From assembly GCA_029204225.1 (NCBI GenBank), contig CM055094.1:30933427-30997426 (forward strand): a stretch of DNA of 64,000 bases. Reading direction: 5' to 3'. Below the pieces are notes generated by a model, which was given only the letters and a program-made list of their open reading frames with translations, ran no database searches and was not told the DNA's origin. How positions within the stretch are numbered: the first letter of the stretch is position 1; each line of letters starts with the position of its first letter. Origin of the DNA: Diphasiastrum complanatum (lineage: Eukaryota; Streptophyta; Lycopodiopsida; Lycopodiales; Lycopodiaceae). Shown piece by piece: positions 42,079-52,529 of this stretch. The translations under genes were made by a program, and so were the position numbers.

Positions 42079-42588
42079 CTAGAAATACTCCCTCTCAAAC
42101 ATATGATCTAGATCTAACAAGAACTCATCAATGTTTGATCTCGAATTTTCACAAAGGTTAGTGAAAACAATGTCACCAATGTCACCATCATAAATCAAAA
42201 GATAGATTCTAAACTTTCCATCCAACATGAAGTAGAGTAGGTGAAGATGAGTATCAAACCTAATAAATCCAGCCTTCTTGAGTCTATAACAAACCTCAAT
42301 AAGCTCACCAATGAAATCTCCCTTGCCTTGAAAAAATTGCCTCTCGATTTGCTCCATGTAGTCTTCTCCAACCAACCTTTTGCCATCTTGATCATGAGTG
42401 ATAAATTCATAATCATAGAATCCTTTGAGTTGATGAAGAGATGTGAGATCCATGACTTGGATCTTCCCAAGAACCAATCTTCCATTGCTCTTTCCTTCAT
42501 AAGACTCTCTCTTAACGATTGCATCATAAGAAGTAGAAATTCCAAAAATGTTAGAAGCCATGAAAAAAATGACTAGTACCTTCAACAT
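42079..42588 (-). CDS. Element B cargo ORF 1: unknown protein, weak kinase-like loop
   Basis: A 169-codon frame starting MLKVLVIFFMASNIFGISTS, or at the internal Met of MASN. It reads as a folded, soluble protein: GKIQVMDLTSLHQLKGFYDY, ITHDQDGKRLVGEDYMEQIE, then IGELIEVCYRLKKAGFIRFD, directly followed by THLHLLYFMLDGKFRI. The last part resembles the catalytic loop plus following strand of kinase-fold proteins (H-x-D-x-x-x-x-N ... DGKxRIxD), but the key residues are not all there, so I do not assign a function. It shares no similarity with copia gag or pol and no equivalent exists in C, F, G, H or J. Confidence 0.4.
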   Translation of the reverse strand: MLKVLVIFFMASNIFGISTSYDAIVKRESYEGKSNGRLVLGKIQVMDLTSLHQLKGFYDYEFITHDQDGKRLVGEDYMEQIERQFFQGKGDFIGELIEVCYRLKKAGFIRFDTHLHLLYFMLDGKFRIYLLIYDGDIGDIVFTNLCENSRSNIDEFLLDLDHMFEREYF

Positions 42589-42599
42589 AAGGATGATTT

Positions 42600-43240
42600 A
42601 AGTACTCTCTTTTTTCAAACAAAAACTTCTACTCAATGGTTTAGGTAATGAATCATATGATAATGATTCTTCCTCATTATCATTCACAATGACATCATTC
42701 AAAGTACATCCTACTTTGAACTCTTCACATACTTCTCTTCTTCTTGACTTGTGACTATCTCCCTCACCAAGTCTCTTGATAGAACCATTTGATCTACTCT
42801 CTTTATGAAGACATGTGACTCCACTTGCTGCAAAAATGACTTTCTTGAACTCATCACAAAAGAATGTAGAAGAACCACCTCCTTCATGAATTCACCTAGC
42901 AACATCTTTTTCCATATGATCAAAGAAATCATTAGCAACAATCTTTTCCAATGAAGAACCTTCACCTCCATTGATGAAGTTAGCTCTTTCCTTACCTTTT
43001 GCATGCTTGCACTTGCCATGAAGAACCTTTGAAACACCATCATTATCCTCAAGACTAGCCAAGTTAGCACAAAGATGAACATCTCCAAGAAGCATATTAG
43101 ATCTTGACCTAGATCTAGCATAAGGAAGCTTGTTAGACTTTGCATAAGATCCACCAATCTTATTGATGATAAAAGGTAACTTTGGAAAGTTGAAACCAAT
43201 ATCCTTTTCCATTCCATCCTTTTTGTTAGCCATAACAAAA
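42600..43240 (-). other. Element B cargo, part fused to the pre-integrase frame
   Basis: The protease/pre-integrase frame (43761-42892) leaves copia homology after LDAFVMANKK near 43225. It runs on through GFNFPKLPFIINKIGGSYAK and SLEDNDGVSKVLHGKCKHAK to a TAG at about 42894. Beyond the stop the same frame stays open and reads NGSIKRLGEGDSHKSRRR and DVIVNDNEEESLSYDSLP down to about 42640. Basic and acidic clusters alternate. I do not recognise the protein; only KSNKLPYARS faintly recalls the KSHRLPYTRS of the copia integrase zinc domain. Confidence 0.45.
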
Positions 43241-43761
43241 GCATCAAGCTTGAAAAGTCTACCTTGTCTATTGCCCCTAGCAACCAAGATTTTTTCCTTT
43301 GTAATGAAACAAGCATTACCACCAAACTTTATCATGTATCCTTTCTCTATCATTTGACCAACACTTAGTAAATTCTTTGAAAGTGAAGGTATATAAAGAA
43401 CACCATCAAGTCTTGCTTTCCTATTAGTAGAGAGACAAATAGGAATTGAACCAATACCTTCAATCACACACTCACCACCATTGGCCATGTGAAGTGCTTT
43501 CTTGGCTCCATCATAAGTGACCAAAGAAGTAAAGAACTCCTTGTGACTAGTCATGTGTGAACTAGCTCCACTATCAATCCACCATGAATATTTGTCACCT
43601 TCACTTGATATGGGACTTGAAGAACACAAAAAAAGAGAATCACCACCACCTAGATCCTCATCATTAGTAGTAAAGTTAATTTGCTTGCTACCTTCATCTC
43701 TTTGCTTCTTCAAACGTTCATTTACAAAATGCCCTTTGATTCCACAATAAAAGCATTTCAA
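43226..43761 (-). pseudogene. Element B zinc knuckle, protease and pre-integrase region
   Basis: CFYCGIKGHFVNERLKK is the zinc knuckle with its last Cys changed to Arg. The aspartic protease motif WWIDSGASSHMTSHKEF follows at about 43590-43540, then the usual ECVIEGIGSIPI, VLYIPSLSKNLLSVGQM and the segment ending in GRLFKLDA. It aligns along its length with element A. The HKRMGH integrase zinc domain that should follow is absent. Confidence 0.82.
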
Positions 43762-43913
43762 CTTAGACTTATCTTTCTTTTTGCCAAAAGAGGAAGTCTC
43801 ACCCCTTGATCTTGCCCTTTAGACCACTTGCCTTTGCCTTTGCCCTTGAACTTGCCTTTGATGAACATAGCCTCCTCTTCATAATGAGATTTTGATGTAG
43901 ATCCACCTCCTCT

Positions 43914-44487
43914 TTATTGAAGCCTATACTCCTCATTCACCAAGATCTCTTGCAAATCCCCAATACTTGGCAAAGTCTTTTGAATAGCAAAACTTTGAAC
44001 AAGATTATCATGATCATCCAACAAGCCATTAAGTATAACTTGAACAAGTTCTACCTCCTTAATGCTTTCATCAATACATGCTAACTCATCATTGAATGCT
44101 TTAACCCTCAAAACAAAAGCATGAGTACTCTCTTCCTTCTTTTGCAAACTTTGAAAGATTTGCCTCCTAAGAGTAAGCACTCTTGATGTAGACTTGGATT
44201 CATAAAGCTTCTTCAAAGCTTCCCAAGCCTCCAAAGATGATGTCCACTTACTAACTTCCTTGAGAAGTTCATTGGTAACATTCATCTTGATCATGTAGAG
44301 CTTTCTTTGCTCTCTTGTTATACCTCACTTGATCTTGAGGTGCTTGAGGCCTCTCCTCCACACCTGCAACTATCTCCATCAACTCATTCATCTCCAATAA
44401 GGACTCCATCCTCACCTTCCAAGTAGAATAATTGATTGAGGTAAGCCTATCATTGCCTTCCAACATGAATCCACCACTTGTAGCCAT
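43914..44487 (-). pseudogene. Element B gag
   Basis: Starts at ATG 44487 (MATSGGFMLEGNDRLTSINY). A frameshift near 44290 moves the core to the frame MNVTNELLKEVSKWTSSLEA ... VELVQVILNGLLDDHDN ... LQEILVNEEYRLQ, ending at 43914. A Gly/Lys-rich tail (KGKFKGKGKGKW-like) continues to about 43800 in a further frame. Apart from two frameshifts it parallels element A. Confidence 0.85.
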
Positions 44488-45087
44488 GTTGCAATGACCT
44501 GATCTTCTCTTTCAACCTGTTCCAATGCACAAAGCACTCTCTTGAATGTCAACAAATTAACTCAAAAAGAAATCACAAAGATATGGAACCTCTCAAATCT
44601 CTTCTAGCACTTCTAGCTAGAAAATCAACACATAGAATAGTGAAATCTTGATCAACCTATGATCTATCCTCGATCTAATGATTCTTTCCACTTCCTAAGA
44701 TTGAAACACACTCAAATGAAGTTCAGTAACCTCAAAAATTAGAGATCCAATCAAAATTAGGGTTTTGACAAAATCACAAAAAATTGAATATCTCAAATTC
44801 TACATGCAATTTCTAGAAACTTGATATATCTTCTTGTAGACTCCAATGAGACCTTCCTAATGCACCAAAAGTCATCTAATTCTAGTAAACCAAGTTTGAA
44901 ATTGGAATTGATCAAGTACATAACCCTATATTGAGTTTTGACCTACAAATATCAATTCTACGCATGCAAAAATGCTGATTTTTTAGTAGAAATCAATCTA
45001 GCATGCTCTAGCATTGGTAACCCCTCCAAATCCTTGGTAAAGATGGCTGATCCTTTCATAACCTGAAACACAAGAGCTTTGATACCA

Positions 45088-45741
45088 TGTGAAGGATTTC
45101 AGATCATTCAAGATCCAATCCATGTCCCAAATCTTTGGTTACAATAAGGAACAAGCCAGCAGTCCTGCCAATGTAGAAAAACCAACATCTACATACAAAA
45201 TGAGATGCAAACTCTAAGGAATACTGATCAAACATGAACAAAAACATAAAATATGTTTGTTTTTCATACAATTACAGTACCCTCCTATATTTCACACATG
45301 TGGAATCAAAAATAGCAATAAATGATCATTCTACACATAGAATTGCAAGATAACACAAAGATAGTGCACCAATGAGTAGTAGAACCCAAAGAGAACCATG
45401 TATAATGATGAAATGAGAGATAGAAGAGAGAAGATGTGTCTCTCCACGAGTTACATCCTTTTATAGAGTTTTCAAATCCTATTTGGCCACTTGGCTTTCC
45501 CTCCAAAATGTAAACCCTACTATTTTTGGGTCTAGATTCAATGTACTCACAGTTCAAATTTGAATCTCTCTCAAACTCGACTACCAAATTTTCCACACTT
45601 TCAGAAAGTGTTTATTGAATGTATTTTAAACTAATATAACTTCAAAAAGTTTATCTCTAAGTCTAAAATGAGTTTTGGCTTCTTATTGACAATTTACCAA
45701 AATATGACTAAACTAGACTAAACTAGTTGAAATCTCTCACA
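45088..45741 (-). repeat. 5' LTR of element B
   Basis: 654 bp, TGTGAAGG to CTCTCACA. The primer site TGGTATCAAAGC lies directly next to it at 45076-45087, and a leader extends to gag at 44487. Confidence 0.92.
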
Positions 45742-45996
45742 GATATACCTATGATCATGTGTGACAACATTTCAGCTCAAGCCCTTGCCAACAACCCAAT
45801 ATTCCATGGGAAAGCATATCGAAGTTGCACATCACGTCATGAGAGAGAAGCTCATTGGAGGTGAAATCAAATTGGAGCACATCGACACATCATCTTGCAT
45901 TGTTGATATGCTCACCAAACCTTTGAGCAAAAGTTCCTTCAACAAGCATAGAGCCAACCTTGGAGTTATACCAAGATCCATGTTCAAATCTATATA
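45742..45996 (+). pseudogene. Element C: C-terminus of RNase H, downstream of the B insertion
   Basis: After one copy of GATAT the interrupted codons continue in phase with those ending at 40458: CDNISAQALANNPIF, followed by a frameshift near 45812, then ACT-coded IEVAHHVMREKLIGGE, DTSSCIVDMLTKPLSK and a stop at about 45996. It matches the end of element F (48657-48950, minus strand). This shows that B inserted into an already expressed-type copia frame. Confidence 0.9.
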
Positions 45997-46014
45997 GATC
46001 ATTTTTAGGAGGAG

Positions 46015-46809
46015 TGTTAAAATTGAAAAACAATCCATATTGATTTCTTGGCTTGCTACAAATGTTGTACCATGCAAGTATGTAGCTCATTAATGCAAAA
46101 TGCCAAGTTTGGCCTACATAGAACTCGAGCTACATGGTTATGTATTATCTAGTTTGATAAATGCAACTTGCATATAGTTTGTAGACATAGAATTAGCATG
46201 ATTATGCTTGTAAAAACTCGTGGCAATTCACATGCATTAATTGTAAGTGATCCATATTGACATGCAAGGCATGCACAAAGTGTAATGGACACATGCATGA
46301 TGATTTGGACATTTCTAGTTAGAACTAGTACACATGTAAAAAGTTGGTAGAATTTCATGCATGACAAGTGGCAAATGTCACATAGACTCTAGATGTCACT
46401 TTAGATGTCATTTTGGAATGGATGGATGTGGTTTTACCTCGAGCTACCTCGACCTCCATAAATATGTGTAGCTCTCCACACAATCAATGATGAAGAACCA
46501 AAGTTTTGTAGCTATCGCATGCCATTTTGGATCTAAACAAATATTGCTTGTTATCTCTCTAGCTTTCTCTCTCTAACTCCTATTGAGACTAATTCTCATA
46601 CACTGAAATCTTGTACTTTTATTCATTCTTTGACTCATTGCTATTATATTCTGTTGATTAGCATGCTAGATTGTGAATTAGCCATTTCTTCTGAACTAGA
46701 TCTTGTTGATCAATCTAGAATCAGGTTATAGTGCCAATCACAAAGCTTAATCAAGATCAATCACTCTTGTGGACATTCTCCACACGTGTGAATTCTAGAA
46801 ATTTTGTCA
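46015..46809 (+). repeat. 3' LTR of element C
   Basis: 795 bp, TGTTAAAATTG to AATTTTGTCA, preceded by the purine tract AGGAGGAG. It has the same length as the H LTR at 59354-60148, which is its reverse complement with modest divergence. Contains a CACACGTGTG palindrome near its end (about 46781). Confidence 0.92.
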
Positions 46810-48025
46810 GATCGAGGTGTGTCATGTGTTGTCGATCCATCCAATGATGATGCATCATGCTAAACATCATCATTAGCTTGTGAAGCTTGCATATGATCAT
46901 CCTTTGAAAATGTGTCATCGAATCCATCATCACAATCTTGTTCATCAGGTGCATCAGTTGGCAGTGCCATGTCCTCCACGACATCTCTATCTTCAAAAAT
47001 TCTTTTACTTCGAGGAGAAAATTGAATCATGTACCACCATCTGGAATCTAAACGATCGGGGTGAAAGACCATCTGTAATTGATCAATGTTACCATAAACA
47101 TTGACTCGTAATTTGTATCCATAGCTATGTTAGAGTTGCTTGGGTATACACACAATAGACATTTTTTGCAGTATACTGAAAATTGATTGATTGACAACAA
47201 AAGAGCATAGACATCTTGAAGACATAGAAGAAATGTACATGCTCACATTGTTGAGGAAAAACAAATGTATCCCTTTGATCCGTCCAAAGCTTGGTAGAGT
47301 CAATGGCAAAATAACCACTCTCATCTTTCCTGACAGTTGCGTTGGGACATTACAAATAACTTTGAGCTATTTGACTTCAAATATGAGAAAGCTGAATTGC
47401 CTAAATCCAACTTCGAGGATGTCATCAATTGTTTCACAATAATCAACTTGAGAAGAGAGTAAATTGGTGTTTGTTGTGCTTGTTCGATTCTCTTGGGTAA
47501 AATTTGCCATGAGCCCACAATCGTACATGTTTCTATTTTTTTCAATGTGCTCTGTACGAAAGTGTTGTCCATGCATCCACAGTGCATTGTATTTTTTGTA
47601 CAGAACGAAATAGACCAAAATGTGTTAGGTATACAACAAACATGTACAAAATTGCACATACAAATGGTTTAATTAGCATGTGAATGATGATCATCATAGC
47701 TTACATGTAAATGACACCCCCTTGCAAATTACCGCTCTCTCTCTCTCTCTCTGTTACTTCCTGGTTGTTTGCCGAGGCTTCTCTAAGGGCATCACGTAGC
47801 CAATCAAGCATCATGTCCTTGGAAAGAAGGGCGAGGTCAGGTGGATATGGTTGTCTTCTATGCACTCTCCTGAAAGTGGCTCGAGCGGTTTGCCCTTGGC
47901 CTCTTTGTATAGCGAAATCCACTTTTGTATTTCTTCGCTATTAAGAATGCAAAACTTATTTACCTTATCCCTGAAGGACTCACTCATTCTCATTATCGCT
48001 CTTTTCTGTGAGGAACCTCCCAATC
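46810..48025 (-). pseudogene. Tnp2-type transposase D, C-terminal part (DUF4216 region)
   Basis: Decayed minus-strand coding directly right of the C element's LTR. From right to left: SFRDKVNKFCILNSEEIQKW (about 47970-47910); a linker; then in a second frame MHGQHFRTEHIEKNRNMYDC, TQENRTSTTNTNLLSSQVDY and IDDILEVGFRQFSFLIFEVK (47590-47367), which is the DUF4216 signature; then FAIDSTKLWTDQRDTFVFPQ (about 47290) and RWWYMIQFSPRSKRIFED (47040-46985). An acidic tail with CDDGFDD runs into the C LTR. At least three frameshifts are present. The N-terminal side continues at 54700 beyond element F. Confidence 0.75.
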
Positions 48026-48638
48026 TGATAAAATTCACACGTGTGGGATGCCCTACACATGTACTTTTGATCTCCTAAGCCCAATAATACCATAAAGATC
48101 AAACTAGCATTGATTGACGATAGGAAAGTTGATCATACAAGAAATATTATTGTGTTACAAGCAAGATCTATCAACAAAATATGAAACTAAGTACAATAAA
48201 TGCCTCAACTCGGCTAGAGAGAGAATATGAATGTACAAACTCGAGTAGAGAGAGAGGGCACAAAGAGCTTAGTCTCCAAATTTGCATTACACACAAAAAT
48301 CATCATCTTCTCAATGAGAGTACATCACATATATATAGATCCATGGACTCTCCTCCTACTTTGAGTTGAATTGGAGTTATGAATCCACCTCTCAAGCTAT
48401 CTAGACTTATTCAAGCCACCTCAATATGTCTAATTGTGCCATCTAGTATTTTCATGCATTAAATGTGGCACGAAAGTACAAATGGCAATTCCTATGGTAG
48501 CTCGAGTTTCTACTTCTACCTACCTTGAATATTTTATTCTAAGATGAGTCTTTACTAAGACAAAAGAGCTCAATTCATCTTTGCCATTTTTAGGACCCCT
48601 ACTTACAACATTAGATAGATTTTTTCAATATTTCAACA
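48026..48638 (-). repeat. 3' LTR of element F
   Basis: 613 bp, TGATAAAATTC to TATTTCAACA on the plus strand. The minus-strand purine tract AGGAGGAG adjoins it at about 48639-48646, just after the RNase H stop. The part from 48061 matches 54120-54699 with few differences. Confidence 0.85.
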
Positions 48639-48656
48639 CTCCTCCTAAAAATGTAT

Positions 48657-49736
48657 CTAATGTGGATTAAGCATCGATCTTGAGATAAGACCAAGGTTAG
48701 ATCTATGCTTTGAGAAGGCACTTTTGCAAAGTGGCTTTGTGAGAAGATCAGCAATACATGAAGATGTGTTGACATGTTCCAAGTTGATTTCACCTCCAAT
48801 GAGCTTTTCCCTTACAAAATGGTGTGCCACTTCTATATGCTTGCTTTTTGTATGAAAAATAGGACTGTTTGCAAGAGCTTGGGCCGATATGTTGTCACAA
48901 TTGATGAAGGGAAGATCATCCTCTTTGATGCACTTTAGCTCCATGATTAACCTCTTGATCCAAAGCACCTCTTTAGTTGTTGTAGTGAGTGCTTTGTACT
49001 CGGCCTCACAAGAAGATAGGGATATGGTATCTTGCTTCTTTGAAAGCCAAGACACAAGATTGCCTCCAAGAAAGATAGTATATGCATTAATGGACTTTCG
49101 ATCCATTTTATCACTTGCAAAATCGGAATCCGAATAGCCAACAATGGTTAGATCTTCATTCTTGTACAATAAACCATAATCTTGAGTAGAAGATACATAT
49201 CTTAGAGCTCTCTTGGCCATCTTCCAATGTTGGATCTTAGGATATTGCATAAATTGACTCAATTTGTGCACACAATAGCTCAAATCGGGTCTAGTGATAG
49301 TAAGCCAAATTAAGGAGCCTATAAGACTCCTATAAAGTGTGATGTCCTCGAAGGATCTTTCATCACCTTTAATAGGGTCTTTTACTTGTTGCTCCATGGG
49401 AGTATCTATGCCTTTACAATTTTGCATATTGAATTTTCTCAACATAGAAAAGACATATCTAGATTGAGAAATAAAAGCATACTCTTCATGAAAATCAATC
49501 TCAACACCTAAAATGTAATGGATTTCTCCTAGATCTTGCATTTTAAATTTTCCACCTAATGCATCCTTAGTTTCTTGAACTAGCATCAAACAACTTCCAC
49601 TAAGAATAATGTCATCTACATAGATTAGAAGAATGACAATATTACTACCATCAAACTTTAGGTACATAGAAGGATCATAGTCACTAAGCACAAATTCTAA
49701 TGAAAGTAGAAAGCTGTTGAGTCTTGAATACCATGA
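48657..49736 (-). CDS. Element F: reverse transcriptase palm to end of RNase H
   Basis: An uninterrupted frame (listed Met 49691, coding open upstream to the G insertion) encodes SWYSRLNSFLLSLEFVLSDY, ILLIYVDDIILSG with the YVDD active site (about 49635), LGEIHYILGVEIDF, and an RNase H with YSDSDFASDKMDRKS, LSSCEAEYKALTTTTKEV, FINCDNISAQALANSPIFH and IADLLTKPLCKSAFSKHRSN, ending at 48657. No stop or frameshift is seen in 344 codons, making it the best-preserved pol segment here. Upstream codons lie beyond element G at 53557-54119. Confidence 0.9.
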   Translation of the reverse strand, partial: SWYSRLNSFLLSLEFVLSDYDPSMYLKFDGSNIVILLIYVDDIILSGSCLMLVQETKDALGGKFKMQDLGEIHYILGVEIDFHEEYAFISQSRYVFSMLRKFNMQNCKGIDTPMEQQVKDPIKGDERSFEDITLYRSLIGSLIWLTITRPDLSYCVHKLSQFMQYPKIQHWKMAKRALRYVSSTQDYGLLYKNEDLTIVGYSDSDFASDKMDRKSINAYTIFLGGNLVSWLSKKQDTISLSSCEAEYKALTTTTKEVLWIKRLIMELKCIKEDDLPFINCDNISAQALANSPIFHTKSKHIEVAHHFVREKLIGGEINLEHVNTSSCIADLLTKPLCKSAFSKHRSNLGLISRSMLNPH

Positions 49737-49741
49737 TCTAG

Positions 49742-50015
49742 GAGTTAGAATTAAAGTAGAATCACTGTGTTACTGTACTGTGGGTCCTATTAGTGGATAA
49801 AGATCAGTTGGCCTCGCCACGAGGCAAGTCGACGGGACATGCATCCCGCCAACGGCAACCTGGGTCATGCATGGGTTGCCTGAGTGAACAACTATATGTA
49901 CAGTGTAATTTCATTTTGAGAAATACAGTTGCTATGTGAGCTTGCTGTGGAGAGTGTTTTCTATCTGTGTTACTGTGTAGCATGATCTGTGTTCCTATGC
50001 AAAGCAAATTTTAAG
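49742..50015 (+). repeat. 5' LTR of element G
   Basis: 274 bp beginning GAGTTAGAATTAAAG and ending CAAATTTTAAG. About 15 differences from the 3' copy are visible, nearly all of them transitions. Confidence 0.88.
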
Positions 50016-51334
50016 TTGGTATCAGAGCCGTACAAGGAGTGTACATAGTACAACATCGTCGTTGAAGAGAGCTTCGGGAGAACTGTCTTCTGAGAGTTCG
50101 GGGTTTATGGCGGGTTGAAGACATAAAGAGAAGCACTGGTGCATGGTTTCTAGTTTATAGAGGCTTGCTAAGCTCAGCAGAGGGATTACTAGCCTGTGCA
50201 TAGCATCAGACAGGGAAAAATTTGGTGAAAAATAGACAATTTTGAAGTCAACTGAAAATTGAAACCGGGTTTGGGGTTACGGTTTTTATACATAATTGAT
50301 GATTTCTTCGCTGTTTGTGCACCATTTTGGATGCTGTAAGGACAGGAAGGAAGCTAATCACATTGTCAACCAGCCATGGAGAGATTCTGAGGTTTATGTC
50401 AGAGATTTGTCTCCAGAAAGTTAACCTAGCAGATTTGCGGTAAAAGGTGAAAAAAGCCACTTTGTCAAGTTGAGCTAAAATCATTGTTTCTCTACGGAAT
50501 TTCTTGAGTGAACACTCTACAAACTTGGAATCAGTAGGGCAACCCTGCTCTAGGCCTTATATAGTGTTCAAAACGATCCACAGAAGAGTTAGATCAAACA
50601 AAAATGAGTGTGGAGAGGCACAGCCACAGACAGGGAGGTCGTGGACTGTTCAAGCGTGGAACCAGGGTGAGAGCGTAGCGTTTCGAAGTGGACAGTGTCT
50701 ACAAGACTCTCCATTGGTGCATAGAAGTGCTCAGATCTGTTGGATAGAGGAGTTACAAGATCGACGGCTCAGATTGTGCTACCCAGAAGGAATATCCACA
50801 GTTGGATCAGATTCAACCATTGGATGGAGTTTGAAGGGTTGTTGAAGAGGGCCCTGACGAAGTGAAGTGCATTTTAGCCTTCAACTTCATTAAAAATTTT
50901 CATACTGAAATTGGAGCTGGGTCCCTTCACAAGTGAAGAGTGAAGTCTCTTCAAGGTGAAGAAACAGTTCAAAAACTAGAAAAGTTCCTATTTTTGGGTC
51001 CTTTGCCCATTTTGACCCAAACAAAAGGCTATAACCTCCAAACAAAGGGAACCCGAACTGTACTTGCAAGTAGGTATAGCAAAACAGAGTGATTGTAGTG
51101 GAAAAAGTGTTTGGAGTATGCCAGAAATGATTTCACCATTCCATTGGGCACGTTGTTGGGAGTTGACGACTGAGTGCATTTCGGAAGGCAAAGCCGATTT
51201 GGCTTTCGAATTGGTGGAAAAGCGGCGAGTGGCCTGGTAAGGGAAAAAGTGCAGGTCATTATTCTCAACTTCTGACATCACTCTTGGCCTCGGCATACTG
51301 TTTTTAGCCTACGGCAAAAGTTTCAAGCAGTTTT

Positions 51335-52353
51335 GTGATGACAAACATGGGAGAGTCCATATTGAGTGAAAGTAGCAAATTGGACGGGATTTCTAACTAT
51401 GCAGTGTGGAAATCCAAAATGAAAAACATACTGATGGAGATAGACGTGTGGGAAGTCGTCACAGGTGATGAGAGAAGGCCGCCAAATGAAGCAGATTTCA
51501 CGTGTTCGACAAAAAGATAAGGAAAGCTTTGACCTTCATTAACTTATCAGTGAAGGATCATATCATTACCCACATTTGTGATGTTGTTACACCTAGACAG
51601 GCATGGGATGTTCTAAAGGAACAGTTCCAGACGTCAAATCCATCAAGAATCATGTTTCTGAAGTCAAAGTTGAATAGTGCCCGCATGGAACAAGGAGAGC
51701 ACATTCAGACGTACATGACTAGAATCAAGACAATGAGAGATGAACTGCATTCTATTGGTGAGTGCATACGTGATGTGGAGCTGGTGCACAATGCATTGTG
51801 TGGCATTGCAGAACCCTATCAGATGTTTGTGAGCGGAATAGCATCAAGAAAAAGATTGCCAACCTTTGACAAATTCACATGAATCTTGATGCAGGAAGAG
51901 CAATGGTGAGAAATGGTGAAAGCTAGACATCAAAATACTGACGATCAGGCACTTGCGACACGCCAAAATCAAGGCAAGGGCAAGGGCAAGAAGAAGTCTA
52001 AGAAGCAATTTTCCAAGTCTCAAGAGGACGAGGGATCTTTCAGTAAAACTAAGAATAAAGACAAGTGCTTCCATTGTGGTAAAAAGGGCCATTGGAAGAG
52101 TGAATGTTGCAAATTCCTGGCGGAACAAGGCAAGGGGAAACCAAAACAAGCAGGTAACCTTGTTGACGAGGGTGAGATTGAAGACTCTAGCATCTTCATA
52201 TCTGCATTGTCATCTAATCAAGATGATCAGCATGGTATATTGGGACACATGACAGGTAACAAGAATTGGTTCAGTAGTTTGAATGGTGAGGTGTGCAAGA
52301 TCAAGGGGATAGGTACCATTTCAATCCAACTACTGATGGCAAAAGCAAGATGA
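51335..52353 (+). pseudogene. Element G gag and zinc knuckle
   Basis: Starts at ATG 51335 or the following Met (MGESILSESSKLDGISNYAV). A frameshift near 51505 leads to IRKALTFINLSVKDHIITHI, RQAWDVLKEQFQTSNPSR and IQTYMTRIKTMRDELHSIGE. A stop at 51882 is followed by a reopened frame with a Lys/Gly-rich stretch and an intact knuckle CFHCGKKGHWKSEC (52068-52110). The protease DSGAS motif that should follow EIEDSSIFISAL is replaced by a degenerate GILGHMTGNKNWF. The frame 52293-52523 then gives VLYVPGLKKNLLSVGVI. Confidence 0.85.
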
Positions 52354-52529
52354 TCAGGGAGGTACTTTACGTACCAGGTTTGAAGAAAAATCTACTTTCT
52401 GTTGGAGTCATTACTGATCAAAAGTTGAAAGTAGAATTCGCCCATGATCATTGCTTTGTGAAGGATGTGAACCAAAAGTTCAAAGTTATTGTGGATGGAG
52501 TAAGAGACCCCAATAACCAGTAAACACTT

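Larger units (their letters stand above)
40459..45741 (-). mobile_element. Copia-type element B carrying non-pol cargo, nested in C
   Basis: Complete 5.3-kb minus-strand element with 654-bp LTRs (40459-41112 and 45088-45741). It is flanked by the exact 5-bp target duplication GATAT (40454-40458 and 45742-45746). Primer site TGGTATCAAAGC at 45076-45087; polypurine tract GAAGAGGGAG beside the 3' LTR. Internally it codes for gag, a protease and the pre-integrase region. From about 43240 to 41113 it then carries ORFs unlike integrase, RT or RNase H. It therefore depends on other copies for mobility; related element A could supply them. Confidence 0.88.
35887..46809 (+). mobile_element. Copia element C, split by the nested element B
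   Basis: Plus-strand copia. The 5' LTR remnant is 35887-36438, the primer site TGGTATCAGAGC 36439-36450, the leader 36451-37206, and gag-pol 37207-40458, continuing at 45742-45996. The polypurine tract AGGAGGAG at 46007-46014 precedes the full 3' LTR at 46015-46809. Element B occupies 40459-45741. The 5' LTR has lost its first ~243 bp compared with the 3' LTR. Confidence 0.9.

Noticed and set aside
42711-43325. 204-codon minus ORF in element B
   Set aside because: It overlaps the protease/pre-integrase frame in another phase and reads Met/Leu/Ser-rich. It is a shadow of the frame 43761-42892 and its extension.
47701-47944. ORFs around the (CT)7 tract at 47738-47751
   Set aside because: They arise from the microsatellite and from frameshifted Tnp2 D coding. 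I could not align them to anything beyond the Tnp2 linker.
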